Assembly (NCBI RefSeq): GCF_004339525.1 | Contig: NZ_SMGE01000001.1 | Span: forward strand, 2,356,001-2,420,000 | Length of the DNA: 64,000 bases | Origin: Flavobacterium sp. 90 | GTDB lineage: Bacteria > Bacteroidota > Bacteroidia > Flavobacteriales > Flavobacteriaceae | Direction: 5' to 3' | Shown: positions 53,168 through 61,270 of the stretch, piece by piece | How positions within the stretch are numbered: position 1 is the first letter of the stretch | How the letters are laid out: the number at the start of each line of letters is the position of its first letter | The notes under the pieces: generated by a model | Database searches by the model: none | Seen by the model: only the letters and a program-made list of their open reading frames with translations | Told to the model about the DNA's origin: nothing | Program-made: the position numbers and the translations under genes

Positions 53168-54055
53168 ATGAAATTAAGATTGTTACTTTTTTTGTGCGCT
53201 ATTACATTTAATGTTTTTTCGCAAAATAACGTATTGGTTTTTCAATCAGATTTTGGTTTGAAAGATGGGGCAGTATCTGCTATGAAAGGGGTTGCGATGG
53301 GAGTTTCAACCGATTTGAAAATATTTGATGTAACTCACGAAATTCCGGCATTTAATATTTGGGAAGCCGCATATCGTTTGTCTCAAACGGCACAATATTA
53401 TCCTGCAGGAACTGTTTTTGTTTCAGTTTGTGATCCTGGAGTTGGTACTTCGAGACATTCAGTTGTTCTATTGACCAAATCAGGACATTATTTTGTAACT
53501 CCGGATAACGGAACTTTAACTTTAATCGCTGAACAATTAGGAATTCAGGAAATTCGTGAAATCGATGAAGTAAAAAACCGTCGTCAGAATTCAAATGAAT
53601 CTTATACGTTTCACGGTCGCGATGTTTACGCTTTTACCGGAGCGCGTTTAGCATCAAAAACAATTACGTTTGAAGAAGTTGGACCAAAATTGCCAAACGA
53701 AGTAGTGAAAATCGAATATCAAAAACCAGTTTTCGAAAAAGGAATTATCAAAGGCGGAATTCCAATTTTGGACATTCAATACGGAAACGTTTGGACAAAT
53801 ATTGATAAAAAGACTTTTGCTAATTTAGACGTGAAAGCTGGAGATATAGTTAAAATCCAGATTTTCAAAGGAACTAAAAAAGTTTATGACGGAAAATTAA
53901 AATTGGTACACACTTTTGGAGAAGTTCCGGTTGGTACTGATGTTTGTTATTTCAACAGTCTTCTGAATTTTTCATTAGCCGTAAATCAAGGAAGTTTCTC
54001 AGAAAAATACAAAATCTACAGCGGAGCAGATTGGAGTATTTTGCTAAGCAAATAA
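53168..54055 (+). CDS. Exported SAM hydroxide adenosyltransferase (DUF62 family)
   Basis: A 295-residue protein of the DUF62 / fluorinase superfamily, which splits S-adenosylmethionine with water into adenosine and methionine. The catalytic triad pattern is present: Asp89 and Arg96 in CDPGVGTSRHSVV (seven residues apart, as in the family) and His149 in FHGRDVYAF. The TFTPDNGTL-like motif appears as TPDNGTLTLI. A clear Sec signal peptide occupies residues 1-19 (ends NVFSQ), so the enzyme is predicted to be in the periplasm. Characterised DUF62 enzymes are cytoplasmic. The family's halogenating members need an extra loop, which is not evident here. Confidence 0.88.
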   Translation: MKLRLLLFLCAITFNVFSQNNVLVFQSDFGLKDGAVSAMKGVAMGVSTDLKIFDVTHEIPAFNIWEAAYRLSQTAQYYPAGTVFVSVCDPGVGTSRHSVVLLTKSGHYFVTPDNGTLTLIAEQLGIQEIREIDEVKNRRQNSNESYTFHGRDVYAFTGARLASKTITFEEVGPKLPNEVVKIEYQKPVFEKGIIKGGIPILDIQYGNVWTNIDKKTFANLDVKAGDIVKIQIFKGTKKVYDGKLKLVHTFGEVPVGTDVCYFNSLLNFSLAVNQGSFSEKYKIYSGADWSILLSK

Positions 54056-54092
54056 TACAGCTATTATAATATTTAAGAATATCCCATAAAAC

Positions 54093-54120
54093 AAAAAACC
54101 GCTCATTTGAGCGGTTTTTT
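54093..54120. terminator. Terminator, first of an identical pair
   Basis: AAAAACCGCTC-ATTT-GAGCGGTTTTT is a perfect stem with flanking A and T runs. It lies 38 bases after the SAM hydrolase stop. An identical core recurs at 54207-54234. Confidence 0.85.
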
Positions 54121-54131
54121 GTTTTGTCAGG

Positions 54132-54182
54132 CTGAGCGAAGTCGAAGCCCGTTACAATTGGCAAACCTTCGACTTCGCTCAG
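54132..54182. repeat. Inverted repeat CTGAGCGAAGTCGAAG
   Basis: Arms 54132-54147 and 54167-54182 are exact complements (16 bases, 19-base loop). The element is GC-richer than its surroundings and is bracketed by the two identical terminators. Confidence 0.9.
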
Positions 54183-54206
54183 GATGACATTTGAATTCAT
54201 TAGAAC

Positions 54207-54234
54207 AAAAAAACCGCTCATTTGAGCGGTTTTT
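54207..54234. terminator. Terminator, second of an identical pair
   Basis: The same AAACCGCTCATTTGAGCGGT core as at 54093, with flanking A and T runs. It can also serve the minus-strand gene at 54325. Confidence 0.82.
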
Positions 54235-54240
54235 GTTTTA

Positions 54241-54320
54241 TATAAACTTTGCGTATCTGCGACTTTGCGAGAAATACATTGCGAACTTCGCGTAAAACTT
54301 CGCGCGCTTTGCGGTTAAGA
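54241..54320. repeat. Degenerate GCAAAG-family repeat
   Basis: Segments AAACTTTGCGTATCTGCGAC and CTTCGCGCGCTTTGCGGTTA recall the AACCGCAAAG family found at 7845 and 57460. No gene is present. Confidence 0.55.
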
Positions 54321-54324
54321 ACTC

Positions 54325-54852
54325 TTATAAATTAAAAGAAGCTCCTAAACTAAAAGTAGTTTGATTATTTAAATGATCGAATACATCATTGTTACTGCCA
54401 TATTTTGCGATTGGGAATCCAATTTCTGTGAAAACACCAAAACCTTCTGTAAAGAAATAACGACCACCAACATGTCCGCCAAAATTGTGTAATCCTAAGC
54501 TTAAACCAGGATAAACATCCAGTTGTTCAACACCAATAACGCTGCTTAAATTTGCATTAATTCTTGCTTTAGCATCAAAACGATCACTAAAGTCTGGTTT
54601 TTGGTCATAATATGGAGTTGGGTTATTGTGGTAAAAACCATTAAAATTATCAACGCCTAATAAATAATTAGCAACAAAACCAAAAGAGAAATTTTCTCCT
54701 AAACCAAAATCAACTGATCCTTGAATTCCTGAACCACCATCTTGAAGATTAGCTCCTACGTTAACTTTAATATCTCCTTTTCCTTTAAAAGCTTGTTGTG
54801 CTTGTGTAATTCCAAATGATGCTAAAAACAAAAGTGTGATGATCTTTTTCAT
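54325..54852 (-). CDS. Outer-membrane beta-barrel protein (DUF6646-like)
   Basis: A 175-residue protein with signal peptide (1-18, ending TQAQ) followed by eight or so amphipathic strands (DIKVNVGANLQ, GSVDFGLGENFSFGFVANYLLG, GRYFFTEGFGVFTEIGFP) and a C-terminal aromatic-rich end SLGASFNL. This is the pattern of a small outer-membrane barrel. The same fold class includes flavobacterial proteins named DUF6646. Function and ligand are unknown. It is a separate transcription unit. Confidence 0.75.
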   Translation of the reverse strand: MKKIITLLFLASFGITQAQQAFKGKGDIKVNVGANLQDGGSGIQGSVDFGLGENFSFGFVANYLLGVDNFNGFYHNNPTPYYDQKPDFSDRFDAKARINANLSSVIGVEQLDVYPGLSLGLHNFGGHVGGRYFFTEGFGVFTEIGFPIAKYGSNNDVFDHLNNQTTFSLGASFNL

Positions 54853-54905
54853 AAAACTTAAATATTAATTATTTTTTTTAAAGTGCAAAAATAGTTTTTT
54901 ATAGA

Positions 54906-55640
54906 TTAATTCCTACCTTTTTCGTCAGAATACAATTCATTTAACGGATCGCTTTGATAGAACTCTTTGGTTTCAACATTCATCATTGTAAGTGGACCTT
55001 TAAAAGCTGCGCCGGTATCTACATTCCAGACATTCGCTTTTTGAACGGGAACCGTTTCGCCAATTCTTGTTACAGGCGTATGTCCAATAAAGATTTCTTT
55101 GTATAAAGTAAAACGTTTTGGGTAAAACAAATCGCCTTCTTTTAGATTTGGATCTAATGAAAGTGCCGTTTCCCATAAGGTTCTGTCCCAAAAGAATAAT
55201 TTAGGGAAATATTCGTAGGTTATTCCGTTGACGTTTGTAAAACCTGCGTGTACATACAAGCGGTTTTCTTCGTCTAGATAGTAATCTTCCAGTGATTCTA
55301 AAAATGCGATATGAATTTTGATTGTTTCGGCGCTGACTTTTTGGTAAGCCTTAACCGTTGCTTCACCGCCGTGTTTGTACCACGAAGTTTCGTCAATTTC
55401 TTCAGTTTCGTTTCTAAACCAGGATAACAACAAATCATCATGATTTCCTTTAATGCAAATGCAATTTTGTTTGCTTTTTAAATCAATCAGATAATCAATT
55501 ACTTGTGGCGATTGGCTCCATCCATCAACATAATCGCCTAAAAATATGAGAGTATCTTCAGTTGTAATTTCGGCTCTTTTTATCACTTGTTCAAGCGCTA
55601 ATAATCCGCCGTGTATGTCGCCTATAACAAATGTTCGCAT
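54906..55640 (-). CDS. PPP-family metallophosphoesterase (Ser/Thr phosphatase or ApaH-like)
   Basis: A 244-residue cytoplasmic enzyme with the PPP metal-binding motifs GDIHGG (residues 7-12), GDYVDG (about 35-40) and GNHDDL (about 65-70), plus two later His ligands in YVHAGFTN and FIGHTPV. It removes phosphate from protein Ser/Thr residues or cleaves diadenosine tetraphosphate; the two activities cannot be separated by eye, but the length and GHTPVT block fit bacterial PrpA/PrpB-type phosphatases. It is divergent from dinB. Confidence 0.88.
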   Translation of the reverse strand: MRTFVIGDIHGGLLALEQVIKRAEITTEDTLIFLGDYVDGWSQSPQVIDYLIDLKSKQNCICIKGNHDDLLLSWFRNETEEIDETSWYKHGGEATVKAYQKVSAETIKIHIAFLESLEDYYLDEENRLYVHAGFTNVNGITYEYFPKLFFWDRTLWETALSLDPNLKEGDLFYPKRFTLYKEIFIGHTPVTRIGETVPVQKANVWNVDTGAAFKGPLTMMNVETKEFYQSDPLNELYSDEKGRN

Positions 55641-55768
55641 TTTATTTTATTTCGTGTAGTAGTACAAAAATAAAGAAAATGATTTGTTTAAGATCATTAA
55701 GTTGAGAATCTTTAAAAATTGATATTATTTATAACTATTAACAGCATTCTTATTAATGCTTTACTGTT

Positions 55769-55776
55769 TAAATTTG
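55769..55776 (+). promoter_or_regulatory. -7 promoter element just before dinB
   Basis: TAAATTTG fits TAnnTTTG and ends only 4 bases before the dinB start codon, so transcription could begin at or next to the ATG. No -33 TTTG is clear. Confidence 0.4.
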
Positions 55777-55780
55777 CATA

Positions 55781-56863
55781 ATGTCAGATGCACCAACATA
55801 TCGAAAAATTATCCATATTGACATGGATGCTTTTTATGCTTCGGTAGAGCAGATGGATAATCCTGCTTTACGCGGAAAACCTGTTGCTGTTGGTGGTTCA
55901 GAAAATAGAGGAGTAGTTTCGGCGGCAAGTTATGAAGCTCGGAAATTTGGTGTTCGAAGCGCGATAAGTGGAGTTTTGGCCAAAAAATATTGTCCCGAAA
56001 TTATCTTTGTTCGCCCAAGATTTGATCGATACAAAGAGATTTCGAATAAAATTCATAAGATTTTTTACGAATATACAGATTTAGTTGAGCCACTTTCGCT
56101 TGACGAGGCATATCTTGATGTAACTCAGAATAAAAAAGGAAATCCAAGTGCGAGTTTGCTTGCGCAGGAAATTAGAATGAGAATTTTGAATGAAGTCGGA
56201 TTATCAGCTTCCGCGGGAATTTCGGTAAATAAATTTGTAGCTAAAATTGCTAGTGATGTCAATAAACCAAATGGACAAAAAACAGTAAATCCGGATGAAG
56301 TCGAAGCTTTTTTGGAAGAATTACCAATTCGGAAGTTTTATGGCGTTGGAAAAGTAACAACCGAAAAAATGTACCAGTTAGGAATTTTTACGGGAACAGA
56401 TTTAAAAAGTAAATCGTTGGAGTTTTTGGAGAAGTATTTCGGGAAATCAGGTTCTTTTTATTATAAAGTGGTTCGTGGAATTCATAATAGCGAAGTAAAA
56501 TCAAACCGAATTACCAAATCTGTCGCAGCAGAACATACTTTTGATGTGAATTTATCTTCGGAAATTTTTATGTTGGAGCAACTCGATAAAATTGCTGTTT
56601 CATTAGAAAGAAGATTAAAGAAGCACGGTATTTCTGGAAAAACAGTAACACTAAAAATTAAATACAGTGATTTTACGCAACAAACAAGAAGTAAAACCCT
56701 GGCTTATTTTATCTCGGATAAAAGTCTGATTATAGAAACAGTAGAAGAATTATTGTATCAGGAACGCATGAGAGATTCGGTTCGATTGCTCGGAATTTCA
56801 TTAAGTAATCTAAATACCGAAGAAAAAAAGGCGGTTGTCGTGCAGCTTAAGTTTGCCTTTTGA
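55781..56863 (+). CDS. dinB: DNA polymerase IV
   Basis: A 360-residue Y-family translesion polymerase. The palm motifs are IIHIDMDAFYASVEQ (first catalytic Asp) and SLDEAYLDVT (catalytic Asp-Glu pair), followed by ASAGISVNKFVAKIASD, a helix-hairpin-helix region (LPIRKFYGVGKVT) and the little-finger domain with SLERRLKKHGISGKTVTLKIKY. It copies past damaged bases at the cost of errors. The C-terminus shows no obvious sliding-clamp motif beyond QLKFAF, which resembles the usual beta-clamp tail. A promoter-like element abuts the start. Confidence 0.95.
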   Translation: MSDAPTYRKIIHIDMDAFYASVEQMDNPALRGKPVAVGGSENRGVVSAASYEARKFGVRSAISGVLAKKYCPEIIFVRPRFDRYKEISNKIHKIFYEYTDLVEPLSLDEAYLDVTQNKKGNPSASLLAQEIRMRILNEVGLSASAGISVNKFVAKIASDVNKPNGQKTVNPDEVEAFLEELPIRKFYGVGKVTTEKMYQLGIFTGTDLKSKSLEFLEKYFGKSGSFYYKVVRGIHNSEVKSNRITKSVAAEHTFDVNLSSEIFMLEQLDKIAVSLERRLKKHGISGKTVTLKIKYSDFTQQTRSKTLAYFISDKSLIIETVEELLYQERMRDSVRLLGISLSNLNTEEKKAVVVQLKFAF

Positions 56864-56961
56864 TTAAATTAACCTTTCGTTAAATCGCGTTTTTTATTCT
56901 TTTATGACGAATTTTCTTTCTATCTTTGAGAGAAAGGTTAAATTAATAAGAATCATTTATA

Positions 56962-57459
56962 ATGAAAACTAATAAATTTGAAGAAGCTTCAAGTCGACAT
57001 TCACTGCCAATTATGGCATGGGAATTTCATTGTGAATATTTGAGAGAACTGAAAGCTGTTTTGACTGATTTGAAGAAAATGAAAAAGATTTCGGATCAAT
57101 TCGCGTGGAATGACGTTAATCTTGATATTAAAGATCGAATTCAGGACGAAGTTGTGTTGGTTACGGATGTAGATCTCAAAATTGTTTTTGCCTCAAATGG
57201 ATTAAAAAAAATGACGGGTTATAAAGAAGAGGAAGTACTTGGTAAAACACCAAAGATGTTTCAGGGACCAACAACGTGTAAAGCTACTTTAGAAGAAATG
57301 AAAGAAGCCATTAAATTGCAAATCCCATTTGAAAAAACAATTCAAAACTACAGAAAAGATGGTAGAGTTTATAAATGCAAGATTAATGCTTCGCCGGTTT
57401 TTAATATAAAAGGAAAATTAACGCACTTTATAGCTTTCGAAAAAAATCTTAGTGCTTAA
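56962..57459 (+). CDS. Single PAS-domain protein
   Basis: A 165-residue cytoplasmic protein with a PAS domain at about residues 65-165: VVLVTDVDLKIVFASNGLKK, then YKEEEVLGKTPKMFQGPTTC and FEKTIQNYRKDGRVYKCKIN. The GKTPKMFQGP block corresponds to the GRNCRFLQGP of LOV photosensors, but the flavin-binding Cys is Pro here, so photochemistry of the LOV kind is not expected. No output domain is present; the first 60 residues are helical. It may sense a ligand and act on a separate partner. Confidence 0.82.
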   Translation: MKTNKFEEASSRHSLPIMAWEFHCEYLRELKAVLTDLKKMKKISDQFAWNDVNLDIKDRIQDEVVLVTDVDLKIVFASNGLKKMTGYKEEEVLGKTPKMFQGPTTCKATLEEMKEAIKLQIPFEKTIQNYRKDGRVYKCKINASPVFNIKGKLTHFIAFEKNLSA

Positions 57460-57745
57460 GGTTTAACCGCAAAGTACGGTAAGATTTAATTTTACTTTAA
57501 AAATAGAAAACACAAAGTTCGCAAAGCTAGATCAATACAAAGCTTTGCGAACTTTGCGGTTTTATAAAACCATACTTTAAAAAAATCTTGGTCATAAGGT
57601 TTAACCGCAAAGTTCGCTAAGACTTAATTTTACTTTACGCATAGAGAACACAAAGTTCGCAAAGCTTGATCAACACAAAGCTTTGCGAACTTTGTGTTTT
57701 TATAAAACCATACTTGAAAAAAATCTTAGCGAACTTTGCGGTTAA
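57460..57745. repeat. Tandem duplication of a 138-bp AACCGCAAAG-family repeat
   Basis: Two units begin at 57460 and 57598 (GGTTTAACCGCAAAGT), each with the inverted pair CAAAGTTCGCAAAGCT and AAAGCTTTGCGAACTTTG. A further inverted end AACTTTGCGGTTAAA closes the array. A single copy with an inserted palindrome is at 7845-7954. Confidence 0.88.
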
Positions 57746-57803
57746 ATAACCTCAGTTGAAAATAATTTGATAGCCATGAGAGTTTAAAAAGTATATAAAC
57801 AAT

Positions 57804-57830
57804 AAAACCGCCCAAATAGGCGGTTTTTAT
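57804..57830. terminator. Terminator between PAS and fumarase genes
   Basis: AAAACCGCC-CAAATA-GGCGGTTTT is a perfect 9-bp stem with flanking A and T runs. It can act for both converging genes. Confidence 0.82.
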
Positions 57831-57839
57831 TTTATAAAA

Positions 57840-57917
57840 AGAGAATCAAACTTTGAACCTTTGTCCCTCAAAAGAAAAACTTAGAACCTCAGTAACTTAG
57901 TACCTCAGAACCTTAGA
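57840..57917. repeat. Dispersed repeat, GAACCTTAG family
   Basis: TTTGAACCTTTGTCCCTC, CTTAGAACCTCAGTAACTTA and CCTCAGAACCTTAG recur here, adjoining the fumarase stop codon. Related copies are at 9460 and 20505. Confidence 0.65.
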
Positions 57918-57918
57918 A

Positions 57919-59523
57919 TTACAAATTCTCAAAGAAATCATTTCCTTTATCATCAGTAATGATAAAAGCAGGGAAATCTTTAACAGTAATTTTTCTAACA
58001 GCTTCCATTCCTAGTTCTTCAAAATCAACAACTTCTACTTTTAAGATATTGTCTTGTGCTAAGATTGCAGCAGGACCACCAATAGAACCCAAGTAGAATC
58101 CGCCATATTTATGACAGGCATCTGTAACTTGTTTGGTACGGTTTCCTTTTGCAAGCATAATCATACTTCCGCCATGTTTCTGGAATTCATCCACATAAAC
58201 GTCCATACGTCCTGCAGTTGTAGGTCCAAAACTTCCTGAAGCCATTCCTTCCGGAGTTTTTGCAGGTCCGGCGTAATAAACCGGGTGATTTTTAAAATAT
58301 TCCGGCATTGGTTTTCCGGCTTCCAATAATTCCATAATTTTTGCGTGAGCAATATCACGGGCAACAATCACAGTTCCGTTAAGTTTCAAACGAGTTTTAA
58401 TTGGATATTGACTCAATTTAGCCAAAATATCTGCCATTGGCATATCAAGATCAATTTCTACAGGCGCTTCTAAATGTGGAGCTGTTTCCGGTAAAAATTG
58501 TTTTGGGTTTACTTCTAATTGCTCAACGAAAATTCCGTCTTTAGTGATTTTTCCTTTGATATTTCTATCAGCAGAACACGAAACTCCCAATCCAACCGGA
58601 CAAGAAGCTGCATGTCGTGGCAAACGAATTACACGAACATCATGCGTAAAATATTTTCCTCCAAATTGCGCACCAATCGCACTTTCCTGACATATTTTCT
58701 GAACGCGTTGTTCCCATTCGATATCACGAAAAGCCTGACCAGCCATATTTCCAGAAGTTGGTAAATGATCGTAATATCCAGCCGAAGCTTTTTTTACCGC
58801 ACTTAGATTTGCTTCCGCTGAAGTTCCTCCAATTACTAAAGCCAAATGGTAAGGCGGACAAGCCGAAGTTCCTAAATCTTTGATTTTTGTGCGAATGAAA
58901 GCATCCATAGATTTATCATTCAATAAAGACTTAGTTTGTTGGTATAAGTAGGTTTTATTAGCAGATCCACCACCTTTTGCCATAAATAAAAACTCGTAAG
59001 AAGTTCCTTTTTTAGCATAAATATCAATTTGCGCGGGAAGATTCGAACCTGAATTTTTTTCTTCAAACATCGAAATCGGAACAATCTGTGAGTAACGTAA
59101 ATTACGTTTTTGATACGTGTTGAAAATTCCTCTGCTCAACCATTCAGCGTCATCAACACCGGTAAAGATGCTTTCGCCTTTTTTGGCCATTACAATCGCC
59201 GTTCCTGTATCCTGGCAACTTGGTAATTGACCTTCGGCAGCGACCGAAGCATTTTGAAGCAAATTATAAGCTACAAAACGATCGTTATCTGTAGCTTCAG
59301 GATCATCAAGAATATTGCGTAGTTTTTGCAAATGTGTCGTTCGCAACATAAACGAAACATCTGTTAAGGCTTCTTCAGCCAATAATTCTAGTCCTTTTGG
59401 ATCAACGGTTAAAACTTCACGTTCTCCAAACTGCTCTACTTTTACAAAATCAGAAGTGATTTTGCGGTATTGCGTATCATCCTTTAAAATAGGATAAGGG
59501 TCTTGGTATATAAAATCAATCAT
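57919..59523 (-). CDS. Class I fumarate hydratase
   Basis: A 534-residue cytoplasmic [4Fe-4S] enzyme that interconverts fumarate and malate. N-terminal (alpha-type) and C-terminal (beta-type) parts are fused, as in FumA/FumB. Family blocks include [16 protein letters not shown] (a cluster Cys), [24 protein letters not shown] (a cluster Cys), [16 protein letters not shown] and [25 protein letters not shown]. The cluster makes it oxygen-sensitive, unlike class II FumC. A minus-strand TAACTTTG lies 15 bases upstream of the start. Confidence 0.95.
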   Translation of the reverse strand: MIDFIYQDPYPILKDDTQYRKITSDFVKVEQFGEREVLTVDPKGLELLAEEALTDVSFMLRTTHLQKLRNILDDPEATDNDRFVAYNLLQNASVAAEGQLPSCQDTGTAIVMAKKGESIFTGVDDAEWLSRGIFNTYQKRNLRYSQIVPISMFEEKNSGSNLPAQIDIYAKKGTSYEFLFMAKGGGSANKTYLYQQTKSLLNDKSMDAFIRTKIKDLGTSACPPYHLALVIGGTSAEANLSAVKKASAGYYDHLPTSGNMAGQAFRDIEWEQRVQKICQESAIGAQFGGKYFTHDVRVIRLPRHAASCPVGLGVSCSADRNIKGKITKDGIFVEQLEVNPKQFLPETAPHLEAPVEIDLDMPMADILAKLSQYPIKTRLKLNGTVIVARDIAHAKIMELLEAGKPMPEYFKNHPVYYAGPAKTPEGMASGSFGPTTAGRMDVYVDEFQKHGGSMIMLAKGNRTKQVTDACHKYGGFYLGSIGGPAAILAQDNILKVEVVDFEELGMEAVRKITVKDFPAFIITDDKGNDFFENL

Positions 59524-59537
59524 TGCTTTGTTTTTTA

Positions 59538-59545
59538 CAAAGTTA
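59538..59545 (-). promoter_or_regulatory. -7 promoter element for fumarase
   Basis: Minus-strand TAACTTTG matches TAnnTTTG, 15 bases before the start codon. The -33 element is unclear. Confidence 0.5.
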
Positions 59546-59592
59546 GAAATTATTTACCTAAGAAAGAATTTGAATAAGGGCTGTTTGTGCGT

Positions 59593-60327
59593 TTATTTTT
59601 GATTGTGAAAAGCATCAAAAGCCATTTTTTTCTCGAAATAAGTTTTGTCTTTTGCCGAAAGAAGCTGCTTTTTGTAACTATTTCCGCTTAAGCGAAAAAC
59701 AATCGAATCAGAATGTGTTACTGTTCCCATGTTTTCGTCATTATCTTCGGGTTCAAAAGAAACAGTTTTGCAGTAGAATGATTCAGGATTGGCTTTCGCC
59801 GAAGGATTTTCAAACTCAACCCAGGTTCCCCAACCGCTATCAGTCATAGAATCCCATTCATAGACAAGTTGCAAATTGCTGTTTTTTAAATAATACAAAT
59901 AGTTACTTTGTGTATATCCGCAAGCTGGATATCCAAAACTGATATGAATAAGTGGAGAATTTTTGGCTGTAGCCGAAGTCAATCCGTAAGAAGCGCCCCA
60001 TTCTGATCCTTTTTCAATTCCTTTAATCGTAATCTTTGAAGTAGCAGTTTTACTTTTATCCAAATAAAAATCAAGCTGATATTTTCCAGTTACAATACTG
60101 TCTTTATCTGCTTTTTGATCTACAAGATGCGCAAGTACATAATTGTTATTTGATGTTTCTCCATCTTCAGAAATAAAAAGAGTGTCCGTTTTTAAGAATT
60201 TTTCTTCTTTTGTGATAGCTGCTTCTGTTTTGGTTTCTGTAGTTGTTATACTTGATATTTGTGATTCAGATTTTGGTTTTTGACAACCAATTAATATAAA
60301 TAAAATAAAAAGGGATTGTGGTTTCAT
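59593..60327 (-). CDS. Hypothetical lipoprotein
   Basis: A 244-residue lipoprotein with a short signal and lipobox LFILIGC (Cys at about 15). A Ser/Thr-rich linker (16-45) leads to a mostly beta domain with HISFGYPACGYTQSNYLYYL and an ending rich in Lys. The two Cys at PACGY and FYCKTV may form a disulfide in the periplasm. No family was recognised. It is followed by the fumarase gene 70 bases later on the same strand but is probably separate, because fumarase has its own promoter element. Confidence 0.65.
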   Translation of the reverse strand: MKPQSLFILFILIGCQKPKSESQISSITTTETKTEAAITKEEKFLKTDTLFISEDGETSNNNYVLAHLVDQKADKDSIVTGKYQLDFYLDKSKTATSKITIKGIEKGSEWGASYGLTSATAKNSPLIHISFGYPACGYTQSNYLYYLKNSNLQLVYEWDSMTDSGWGTWVEFENPSAKANPESFYCKTVSFEPEDNDENMGTVTHSDSIVFRLSGNSYKKQLLSAKDKTYFEKKMAFDAFHNQK

Positions 60328-60364
60328 GAATGTGTGGTATTTATTGTATTGTTTGTCTATGTCG

Positions 60365-60519
60365 AACCGGATTGAAATCCGGCCTTACAATATGGTTCGT
60401 TCCTCCGGAACTTTAACACATTGCGTTCTACTAATGTATGTTTTTTATTATTTACAAAATTTCGAAATAAAGAGCCAACGGCTCGATCTATATTGTAGGG
60501 CCGGATTTCAATCCGGTTT
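60365..60519. repeat. REP-like element, left copy flanking the Y1 transposase gene
   Basis: Opens AACCGGATTGAAATCCGG, contains TACAATATGGTTCGTTCC and the hairpin TTCCTCCGGAA, then AGAGCCAACGGCTCGAT, and closes CCGGATTTCAATCCGGTT. It is a direct copy of 61091-61250. Confidence 0.9.
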
Positions 60520-60575
60520 AGATAAAAATAGGATTAAAATATAATTACATTAAATTTTCAAAAAGACATCTTTTA

Positions 60576-61007
60576 TCAAATGTGACATTCATATTTGTCT
60601 AAAAAAGAAGAATATTCATCTTTGAAATTTTGTTTTTTGTGATGTTCTTCCTGATTACCAATGTATTTATAGACCCTGTCGATGTGAGATTTGCTATATG
60701 AAAAAGCACCATAACCTACCTGCCATTCAAATCTATGTTTTGTCAATTGATGATCATTTATAAATTTTGATGATTTTCCTTTTACAACTTTCATCAAATC
60801 CGAAATAGAAATTGTAGGTTTAAGAGCTAAAAGACAATGAATATGATCTTCTGTGCCATTTACGATAATGGTTTTACAACCTGTTTCATTTATTAAATTT
60901 CCAATTACACTTAATATTTTAGGTTTACATTCCTTCGTTATGACTGCTTCTCTATATTTTACTGCAAAAACGATCTGAATATAAACTTGATGAAATGTAT
61001 TTGACAT
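60576..61007 (-). CDS. Small Y1 (HUH) transposase, RAYT/IS200-like
   Basis: A 143-residue protein with the HUH metal site EDHIHCLL (His55, His57) and likely nucleophile Tyr115 in YKYIGNQEEHH. The QVGYGAFSYS block is typical of IS200/RAYT proteins. Two direct copies of a REP-like element flank it at 60365-60519 and 61091-61250. A third, more diverged copy lies at 8571. That layout is typical of a REP-associated tyrosine transposase. It is not close to the other Y1 protein (at 28015) in its details, and its repeats are a different family, so each may serve its own REPs. Confidence 0.87.
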   Translation of the reverse strand: MSNTFHQVYIQIVFAVKYREAVITKECKPKILSVIGNLINETGCKTIIVNGTEDHIHCLLALKPTISISDLMKVVKGKSSKFINDHQLTKHRFEWQVGYGAFSYSKSHIDRVYKYIGNQEEHHKKQNFKDEYSSFLDKYECHI

Positions 61008-61090
61008 TTTAGATGTATTATTTTAAACGATTATTTCGTTTTACAATAATACAAAATATTCTTACATAATATTGAATTTATTCTTACGTT

Positions 61091-61250
61091 TAAACCGGAT
61101 TGAAATCCGGCCCTACAATATGATTCGTTCCTTCGGAACTTTAATAAATTGCATTCGAATGATTTATGTTTCTTTCAGTATTTACAAAATTTCAAAATAA
61201 AGAGCCAACGGCTCGATTTATATTGTAAGGCCGGATTTTAATCCGGTTTA
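61091..61250. repeat. REP-like element, right copy flanking the Y1 transposase gene
   Basis: Opens AAACCGGATTGAAATCCGG and closes CCGGATTTTAATCCGGTT, with the same inner blocks as the left copy (TTCCTTCGGAA hairpin, AGAGCCAACGGCTCGAT). Both copies have the same orientation. Confidence 0.9.
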
Positions 61251-61270
61251 CATAAAAGCAGATGAGGTTC

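Noticed and set aside
53168..54055. Fluorinase or chlorinase
   Set aside because: The family triad of SAM hydrolases is present and the extra loop of the halogenating enzymes was not seen.
57460..57745. Possible CRISPR array
   Set aside because: Only two 138-bp units are present, with internal palindromes and no short regular repeat-spacer pattern, and no cas genes are seen.
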